Of a stretch of 28,025 nucleotides of DNA, positions 22,778 through 28,025 are shown piece after piece; positions within the stretch are counted from its first letter, which is position 1; every line of letters begins with the position of its first letter. Under the pieces are notes generated by a model that was not told where the DNA came from, did no database searches, and worked only from the letters and a program-made list of their open reading frames with translations. Position numbers and translations under genes: made by a program. Source of the stretch: Albidovulum sp. (GTDB taxonomy: Bacteria; Pseudomonadota; Alphaproteobacteria; Rhodobacterales; Rhodobacteraceae). The DNA is taken from contig JAUQYB010000080.1 in assembly GCA_030837825.1 (NCBI GenBank), forward strand, positions 1-28,025, in the 5' to 3' direction.

Positions 22778-24058
22778 ATGAGAAAGACCCTGACAGCACT
22801 GGCGCTGGCTCTCGCCACCGCGGGCCCGGCCACGGCCGACCTCGTGGTGCCGAACCTGAGCTACCGCACCGGCCCCTTCGCCGCCAACGGCATCCCCTAT
22901 GCCGACGGCTTCAACGACTACTTCACGCTTTTGAACGAGCGCGACGGCGGCATCGGCGGCGAGAAGGTGCAGGTGCCGGAGTGCGAGACGGCCTACAACA
23001 CCGAGAAGGGCGTCGAATGCTACGAGGCGACGAAGGGGTCGGGCGCGCTGGTCTACAACCCGCTGTCGACCGGGATCACATACCAGCTCATCCCGAAGGT
23101 GACGGCCGACGGCATCACCCTTTACACGCCGGGCTATGGCCGGACCTCTGCCGCGAACGGCAAGGTCTTTGCCAATGTCTTCAACTATCCGGCCAACTAC
23201 TGGGACGGCGCGTCGATCCTCATCAAGAACATGCTCGACCAGGAGGGCGGCAGCCTCGAGGGCAAGAAGATCGCGCTGATCTACCACAACTCCGCCTATG
23301 GCAAGGAACCGATCCCGACGCTGCAGGCGTCGGCCAAGAAGCACGGCTACGAACTGATCGAGATCCCGGTCGACAGTCCGGGCCAGGAACAGAAGTCGCA
23401 GTGGCTGCAGGTGCGCCGCGACAAGCCGGACTATGTCATCATGTATGGCTGGGGCGTGATGAACGCGGTCGCCATCCAGGAGGCGGTGAACATCAAGTAT
23501 CCGATGGACCACTTCTACGGCATCTGGTGGTCGGGTTCGGAGAACGACGTGCTGCCCGCGGGCGAGGGTGCCAACGGCTACAAGATGATCAGCTTCCACG
23601 GCACGGGGGCGGACTATCCGGTCTATGCCGACCTGAAGAAACACGTCTACGACGCCGGCAAGGCGGCGGGCGACGGGACCAACGCGGGCAACGTGCTCTA
23701 TTCCCGCGGCATGTATGCGGCGATGGTGATCGCCGAGGCGATCCGCAAGGCGCAGGAACTGGCCGGCACCCCGGCGGTGAACGCGGCGCAGGTGCGCGAC
23801 GGGTTCGAGGCGCTCGACCTGACCGAGGCGCGGCTGGCCGAGCTTGGCCTGCCCGGCTTCGCCCAGCCGATCACGGCCACCTGCGCCGATCACGGCGGGC
23901 CGGGGACGGCGATGATCTTCCAGTGGGATGCGGCCGCGAAGAAGTGGAACGCGGTGTCCGACTGGCTCGCCGCCGACCACGAGCTGATCGACCCGCTGAT
24001 CGCCGGGGACTCGGCCGCTTTCGCCGCCGAGAACGGCATCACCGAACGCTGCAACTGA
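22778..24058 (+). CDS. Periplasmic substrate-binding protein of the HAAT/Liv-type importer
   Basis: A 426-residue type I periplasmic binding protein. A Sec signal peptide (MRKTLTALALALATAGPATA) is probably cleaved before DLVVPN. The mature part has the two-lobe pattern: NGIPYADGFNDYF and GGEKVQVPECETAYNT in lobe 1, KIALIYHNSAYGKEPIPTL at the hinge, and DYVIMYGWGVMNAVAIQEA in lobe 2. Four Cys remain after cleavage (a pair in PECETAYNTEKGVEC, one in ITATCADHGG, one at ERCN), allowing two disulfides. It lacks a lipobox, so it is soluble. AGGAG precedes the ATG at a good distance. It is much diverged from LivK/LivJ, in line with a ligand other than branched-chain amino acids. A stable hairpin follows it. 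Confidence 0.92.
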   Translation: MRKTLTALALALATAGPATADLVVPNLSYRTGPFAANGIPYADGFNDYFTLLNERDGGIGGEKVQVPECETAYNTEKGVECYEATKGSGALVYNPLSTGITYQLIPKVTADGITLYTPGYGRTSAANGKVFANVFNYPANYWDGASILIKNMLDQEGGSLEGKKIALIYHNSAYGKEPIPTLQASAKKHGYELIEIPVDSPGQEQKSQWLQVRRDKPDYVIMYGWGVMNAVAIQEAVNIKYPMDHFYGIWWSGSENDVLPAGEGANGYKMISFHGTGADYPVYADLKKHVYDAGKAAGDGTNAGNVLYSRGMYAAMVIAEAIRKAQELAGTPAVNAAQVRDGFEALDLTEARLAELGLPGFAQPITATCADHGGPGTAMIFQWDAAAKKWNAVSDWLAADHELIDPLIAGDSAAFAAENGITERCN

Positions 24059-24074
24059 GCCCGCGACACGAGAC

Positions 24075-24099
24075 GCCCCCGGCCCCACGGGCCGGGGGC
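24075..24099 (+). terminator. Stable intercistronic hairpin after the binding-protein gene
   Basis: GCCCCCGGCCC pairs perfectly with GGGCCGGGGGC over 11 bases with a CAC loop and no T-run. It lies in the 72-base gap before the LivF-like gene. In transporter operons such hairpins usually protect the 3' end of the abundant binding-protein message or partly terminate transcription, so that role is the likely one here. Confidence 0.55.
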
Positions 24100-24130
24100 A
24101 CCGATCAACCACAGCCCCCGGGAACGCCCC

Positions 24131-24952
24131 ATGTCCGACGCCGCCAGGACCGAGACGCTGCTCGAGGTCAACAACATCGAGGTGATCTACAACCACGTGA
24201 TCCTCGTCCTGAAGGGGGTGAGCCTTGCCGTGCCGAAGGGCGGGATCACCGCGCTTCTGGGCGGCAACGGCGCGGGCAAGACCACCACGCTCAAGGCGAT
24301 CTCCGCCCTGCTGCGGTCCGACCGCGGCGAGGTGACCAAGGGCGCGATCACCTATCGCGGGCAGCGGGTGCAGGATCTCGACCCGGCGGCGCTGGTCCGG
24401 ATGGGCGTCATCCAGGTGATGGAGGGGCGCCACTGCTTCGAGCACCTGACGGTGGAGGAGAACCTGCTGACCGGCGCCTACACCCGCGGCGACGGCAAGG
24501 CTGCGATCGCGCGCGACCTCGACATGGTCTACGGCTATTTCCCGCGGCTGAAGGAGCGGCGCCGGAGCCAGGCCGGCTATACCTCGGGCGGCGAGCAGCA
24601 GATGGTGGCGATCGGCCGGGCGCTGATGTCGCGGCCTGAGACGATCCTGCTCGACGAGCCGTCGATGGGGCTCGCGCCGCAGCTTGTCGAGCAGATCTTC
24701 GAGATCGTGAAGGCGGTGAACGAGAACGAGGGCGTGACCTTCCTTCTGGCCGAGCAGAACACCAACGTGGCGCTGCGCTATGCGCACTACGGCTACATCC
24801 TCGAATCCGGCCGGGTGGTGATGGACGGCCCCGCCGCCGGCCTGAGAGAGAACCCCGACGTCAAGGAATTCTACCTCGGCATGTCCGAGGAGGGCCGCAA
24901 GTCCTTCCGCGACGTGCGGTCCTACCGCCGCCGCAAGCGCTGGCTTTCCTGA
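24131..24952 (+). CDS. Branched-chain-type ABC transporter ATP-binding protein (LivF-like)
   Basis: A 273-residue ATPase, second of the importer. Walker A is GGNGAGKT (44-51), the signature TSGGEQQM (151-158) is close to canonical, and Walker B is ILLDEPSMGL (172-181). The H-loop position is LLAEQNT, with Gln in place of His as is usual in LivF. The C-terminal about 35 residues (SEEGRKSFRDVRSYRRRKRW) are a basic extension beyond the typical LivF end near residue 240. This extension could contact the membrane or RNA, or simply be a family trait. Its stop overlaps the start of the PaaK-like gene (TGATG), so translation is coupled. Confidence 0.93.
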   Translation: MSDAARTETLLEVNNIEVIYNHVILVLKGVSLAVPKGGITALLGGNGAGKTTTLKAISALLRSDRGEVTKGAITYRGQRVQDLDPAALVRMGVIQVMEGRHCFEHLTVEENLLTGAYTRGDGKAAIARDLDMVYGYFPRLKERRRSQAGYTSGGEQQMVAIGRALMSRPETILLDEPSMGLAPQLVEQIFEIVKAVNENEGVTFLLAEQNTNVALRYAHYGYILESGRVVMDGPAAGLRENPDVKEFYLGMSEEGRKSFRDVRSYRRRKRWLS

Positions 24953-26136
24953 TGAGGGACATGACCGTGACCCATTACGACGCATTGGAGACACGCTCTG
25001 CCGATCAGCGCTCTGCCGAGCAGCTTCAAGCGCTGAACGCGCAACTGGCGCGCAACGGGTTGGGGCGGGTGGCGGCGCTGGCCGACCTGCGGCACCTTCC
25101 CGTGCTGCGCAAGTCCGACCTTTCGGCCCGGCAGAAGGCCAGCCCTCCATTCGGCGGGCTGCCGGTGGCGAACCTCGCCCATGTCTTCCAGTCGCCGGGA
25201 CCGATCTACGAGCCCGGGGGCGCGAGCCATGACTGGTGGCGGATCGGCCGGTTCCTGCATGCCTGCGGCATCGGGCCTGCCGACATCGTGCAGAACTGCT
25301 TCGGCTACCACCTGACGCCTGCCGGCATGATCTTCGAGAACGGCGCGCGGGCGGTGGGGGCGGCGGTGCTGCCCGCCGGAACCGGCCAGACCGACCTTCA
25401 GGTCCGCGCCGCGGCCGACATCGGCACGACGGCCTATTGCGGCACGCCGGACTACCTGAAGGTCATCCTCGACCGTGCCGAGGAGATGGGCGAACGGTTG
25501 AAGATCACCCGGGCCGCGGTGGGGGCGGGCGCGCTCTTCCCCTCGCTCAGGCGCGAATATGCCGACCGCGGCATCGCCTGCCTGCAATGCTACGCCACCG
25601 CCGATCTCGGCAACATCGCCTACGAGACGCCGGCGCTGGAGGGGATGGTCGTCGACGAAGGCGTGATCGTGGAAATCGTCCGCCCCGGCACCGGCGACCC
25701 GGTGCCGGAAGGCGAGGTCGGCGAGGTCGTGGTGACGACGCTCAACCCCGACTATCCGCTGATCCGCTTCGCCACCGGCGACCTGTCGGCGGCAATGGCC
25801 GGGCAAAGCCCCTGCGGGCGCACCAACCTGCGCATCAGGGGCTGGATGGGGCGTGCCGACCAGACCACCAAGATCAAGGGCATGTTCGTGCGGCCCGAAC
25901 AGGTCGCCGATTTCGTCGCCCGCCACGCCGAAGTCGCGCGTGCGCGGGTTGTCGCCACGCGCGAGGGCGAGATGGACGCGATGACGGTTCAGGTGGAAAC
26001 CGCTTCCGGGGATGCAGCATTGTACGAGAGGTCCGTCATGGACATTCTGAAACTGCGAGGCCGGATCGAACTGGTTCCCGAAGGGTCGCTGCCGAACGAC
26101 GGCAAGGTGATCGAGGACCGGCGGAAATACGACTAG
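24952..26136 (+). CDS. PaaK-like adenylate-forming protein with degenerate P-loop
   Basis: A 394-residue relative of phenylacetate-CoA ligase (usually about 430), shortened at the N-terminus. Family landmarks are HLPVLRKSDL, FGYHLTPAGMIFENG, YCGTPDYLKVILD, the A5-like CYATADLGN, PLIRFATGDL and RIRGWMGRADQTTKIKGMFV. The AMP-binding_C_2 end has LPNDGKVIEDRR with the candidate catalytic Lys. The usual P-loop, SSGTTGKP, is replaced by VFQSPGPIYEPGG (about 76-88), which lacks the Ser/Thr/Gly-rich core and the Lys. It may therefore be a weak or altered ligase, or use another activated donor. It overlaps the LivF-like stop and is the last transporter-linked gene. ATG 24952 is used; ATG 24961 is possible. 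Confidence 0.85.
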   Translation: MRDMTVTHYDALETRSADQRSAEQLQALNAQLARNGLGRVAALADLRHLPVLRKSDLSARQKASPPFGGLPVANLAHVFQSPGPIYEPGGASHDWWRIGRFLHACGIGPADIVQNCFGYHLTPAGMIFENGARAVGAAVLPAGTGQTDLQVRAAADIGTTAYCGTPDYLKVILDRAEEMGERLKITRAAVGAGALFPSLRREYADRGIACLQCYATADLGNIAYETPALEGMVVDEGVIVEIVRPGTGDPVPEGEVGEVVVTTLNPDYPLIRFATGDLSAAMAGQSPCGRTNLRIRGWMGRADQTTKIKGMFVRPEQVADFVARHAEVARARVVATREGEMDAMTVQVETASGDAALYERSVMDILKLRGRIELVPEGSLPNDGKVIEDRRKYD

Positions 26137-26162
26137 GTCTCGTCCCAGAAGGGGAGACACAC

Positions 26163-27803
26163 ATGCCCGACCGGATCGCCGCAGCCGCAGTCGCGGCCCT
26201 GGCCATCGCCGCCGCCCTGCCCGCGGCGGCGCAGGATGCCGCGCTCATCATCGGCAACGAGAACTACCGCGCGGGGGCGGATGTCGCTGCCGCCGGTGAC
26301 GTGCTGGATGCCACGGAACCGCTGGAGCACGCGGGTTTCATCGTGCGCCGGGGCGCCGACGTCGGCGACGACGCGATGCAGGCCCTGCTGGCGCGCCACT
26401 ACGACGACACGGCGTCACCCGGCCACAGCGTGATCCTGCTGGCGGGGCAGTTCGCCCATGCCGGCGGCGAGACCTGGCTTCTGGCCGCGGACACGCGGGC
26501 CCCGACGCTCGGCGGCGCCGATGCGGCCGGCCTTCCGCTCTCGCAGGTTCTCGCCGTGGCGGCGGAACGGCCGGGGGGCGCGATCGTGCTCTTGGGGGCG
26601 GGGGGAGCGGACTTCATCCTGGGCCGGGGGCTTGCAGCCGGGATCGGCCCGCTGACGGTGCCGCAAGGGGTTACGGTGATCCGGGGAGAGGCGGCCGGGG
26701 TCGCGGCGGTTGCGGCCGGCCTGTCCGGCCGGCGCGGCGAGACGCTGGCGGAGATCATGGCGGGGGCCGAGGGGATGGTGGTCGAGGGGTTCCGCGGCGG
26801 GTTCGCGCCGCCCGTCACCACCAGCCCCGGAACGGGCACCCCGACCGCGCCGGCGGACGACGAGGCGGATTTCTGGCGGGCGACGCGGGCGATCGGCGAC
26901 CGCGCGGCCTATCAGGCCTATCTCGACCGCTACCCGGCGGGCGCCCACGCCGCCGATGCCCGCGCCGCGCTGGCCACGCTGGACGATCCCGAGGCGCGGG
27001 CCAGCGCCGCAGAGCAGGCGCTGGGCCTGAGTCGCGAGCAGCGCCGCCAGATCCAGCGCGACCTTTCGGTTCTCGGCATCAACCCGAGGGGGATCGACGG
27101 GCTTTTCGGCCAAGGTTCGCGGACCGCGATCGCCACCTGGCAGCGCCAGAACGGCAAGCCGGCGACAGGCTTCATCACCGCGGAGCAGATGACGACGCTC
27201 GCCGGCCAGGCGGCGCGTCGCGCGGCCGAGCTTGAAACCGAAGCCGCCGCCCGCAAGGTCGAGCAGGACCGGCAGGACCGGCTCTACTGGGATCAGACCG
27301 GCGCCGAGGGCGACGAGGCGGGCCTGCGCGCCTATCTCAAGCGCTATCCTGACGGGATCTTCGCCGAACTGGCGCAGGAACGGCTCTCGGTCTTCGAGGA
27401 GGGCCGCCGCGCCGAGGCCGCTGCTGCCGATCGCGCCGCCTGGGACAGGGCGGCGCGGCTCAATACGCTCAAGTCATATCAGGACTATCTCGCCGCCCAT
27501 CCGAAGGGCGCCTTCACCGAGGAGGCCCGCCGGAAGATCGCGGAGTTGAGCGAGACACCCGGTCAGGAAGCGGCCCGCAAGAAGGCCGAGGCGCAGGAAG
27601 CCGCACTCAACCTCAGCCCGGTGATGCGTTCGCTCGTCGAGCAGCGGCTTGCGGGCCTCGGCCTGAGGCCGGGGCGGGCGGACGGGAATTTCGATGACGA
27701 CACGCGCCGCGCGATCCGCCGCTACCAGCAGGCGCGCGGGCTGCCGGTCACCGGCTATCTCAACCAGCAGACCGTGGCGCGGCTTCTGGTGGATGCGCTC
27801 TGA
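26163..27803 (+). CDS. Exported pseudo-caspase with two peptidoglycan-binding domains
   Basis: A 546-residue periplasmic protein. A signal peptide (about 1-24, ending PAAAQ) leads to a caspase (C14) fold starting DAALIIGNENYR. The His position of the fold (normally GHG) reads LLAGQFAHAGGETWLL, with Gln at 96. The Cys strand (normally LDACR) reads IVLLGAGGAD, and the whole protein has no Cys, so it cannot be a cysteine protease. A linker rich in Pro and Thr (about 214-232) follows. Three helical repeats of form W-x-AYLxxYPxGxxxxxAR occur at about 235-270, 373-408 and 425-460. Peptidoglycan-binding domains occur at about 288-346 and 484-546. The ATG at 26163 has AGGGGAG upstream. The frame is open further upstream only as a shadow of the PaaK-like gene. 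It lies 26 bases after that gene, so it may be cotranscribed. Confidence 0.85.
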   Translation: MPDRIAAAAVAALAIAAALPAAAQDAALIIGNENYRAGADVAAAGDVLDATEPLEHAGFIVRRGADVGDDAMQALLARHYDDTASPGHSVILLAGQFAHAGGETWLLAADTRAPTLGGADAAGLPLSQVLAVAAERPGGAIVLLGAGGADFILGRGLAAGIGPLTVPQGVTVIRGEAAGVAAVAAGLSGRRGETLAEIMAGAEGMVVEGFRGGFAPPVTTSPGTGTPTAPADDEADFWRATRAIGDRAAYQAYLDRYPAGAHAADARAALATLDDPEARASAAEQALGLSREQRRQIQRDLSVLGINPRGIDGLFGQGSRTAIATWQRQNGKPATGFITAEQMTTLAGQAARRAAELETEAAARKVEQDRQDRLYWDQTGAEGDEAGLRAYLKRYPDGIFAELAQERLSVFEEGRRAEAAAADRAAWDRAARLNTLKSYQDYLAAHPKGAFTEEARRKIAELSETPGQEAARKKAEAQEAALNLSPVMRSLVEQRLAGLGLRPGRADGNFDDDTRRAIRRYQQARGLPVTGYLNQQTVARLLVDAL

Positions 27804-27815
27804 TCCAAGCAGGAA

Positions 27816-27837
27816 GGCCGCCGGTTTCCCGGCGGCC
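27816..27837. terminator. Hairpin between the converging pseudo-caspase and rpmJ genes
   Basis: GGCCGCCGG pairs perfectly with CCGGCGGCC around a TTTC loop. It starts 12 bases after the plus-strand stop and ends 34 bases before the rpmJ stop. Neither side has a T-run, but its place between convergent genes suggests a bidirectional terminator. Nothing else is seen in 27804-27871. Confidence 0.55.
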
Positions 27838-27871
27838 CCTGAAGCCTTCATCGCCTTGCTGCGCCTTGGCG

Positions 27872-27997
27872 TCAGCCCTGGCGAGCCTTGTAGCGGCGCT
27901 GCGTCTTGTTGATCACATAGACGCGGCCCTTGCGGCGCACGATCTGACAGTCGCGATGGCGCAACTTCAGCGAGCGGAGCGAGTTCCTGACCTTCAT
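27872..27997 (-). CDS. rpmJ: 50S ribosomal protein L36
   Basis: A 41-residue, very basic ribosomal protein. The start [20 protein letters not shown] and the end [16 protein letters not shown] are diagnostic for L36. It is the zinc-free (C-minus) type: only one Cys remains (residue 17) of the four-ligand zinc ribbon. The 41-residue length, against 37-38 for the zinc form, is what I know from alphaproteobacteria. AGGAGA is six bases before the ATG. The remaining 28 bases to the window end would hold part of its leader. Confidence 0.95.
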   Translation of the reverse strand: MKVRNSLRSLKLRHRDCQIVRRKGRVYVINKTQRRYKARQG

Positions 27998-28025
27998 CGG
28001 TCTTCTCCTATTCGCGGCGCGCGTC

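Noticed and set aside
21953..25150. A 1065-codon open frame on the minus strand
   Set aside because: Antisense to the LivM-like, binding-protein and LivF-like genes; composition of a codon-bias shadow and no recognisable domain.
25236..26162. Upstream extension of the pseudo-caspase frame
   Set aside because: It overlaps the PaaK-like gene in another frame; the signal peptide at 26163 and AGGGGAG before it define the true start.

Overview
The window is GC-rich, gene-dense alphaproteobacterial DNA, most probably from a member of the Rhodobacterales. The grounds are high GC in third codon positions, the gene types (class I PHA synthase, Liv-type ABC cluster with acyl-CoA ligases, 41-residue L36), and two copies of a GC-rich intergenic repeat that I associate with that order. 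I see no IS elements, phage genes, tRNA, rRNA or CRISPR. Nearly every long antisense ORF is a codon-bias shadow of a real gene.

Layout. (1) 56-7664, plus strand: a tightly packed catabolic operon. It encodes a non-pyrrolysine MttB-superfamily methyltransferase, an aldehyde dehydrogenase, a 3-hydroxyisobutyrate-dehydrogenase-type reductase, a GMC (choline-dehydrogenase-like) oxidoreductase and a HyuA/oxoprolinase-type ATPase. It reads as a pathway for a small, probably N-methylated or amide-containing substrate, but the substrate is not determined by the sequence. (2) 7666-8856, minus: rlmN, converging on the operon with one base between stop codons. (3) 9075-12651: a polyhydroxyalkanoate/acetyl-phosphate block with a phasin-like gene (plus) facing a phosphotransacetylase with a gutted MaoC domain and phaC (both minus). 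Both the phasin-like gene and phaC have an FNR/CRP-type dyad at about the class II activator distance upstream, suggesting oxygen- or redox-linked carbon storage. (4) 12759-17254, minus: a saccharopine-dehydrogenase-family protein, a histidine phosphatase, an OmpR-type response regulator and a soluble hybrid histidine kinase. (5) 17454-26136, plus, divergent from the kinase: long-chain-type acyl-CoA ligase, LivG, LivH, a two-helix 83-residue membrane protein, LivM, a periplasmic binding protein, LivF and a PaaK-like adenylate-forming protein with a non-canonical P-loop. (6) 26163-27803: a secreted caspase-fold protein without catalytic residues, carrying two peptidoglycan-binding domains. (7) 27872-27997, minus: rpmJ (L36).

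The most interesting unit is (5) with its adjacent two-component system. It is a complete ABC importer of the branched-chain amino acid family sandwiched between two acyl-adenylate-type enzymes, with a small membrane protein between the permeases. I read it as a candidate uptake-and-activation system for a carboxylic acid (fatty, aromatic or similar). Two adjacent palindromes in the divergent promoter region are candidate operators.
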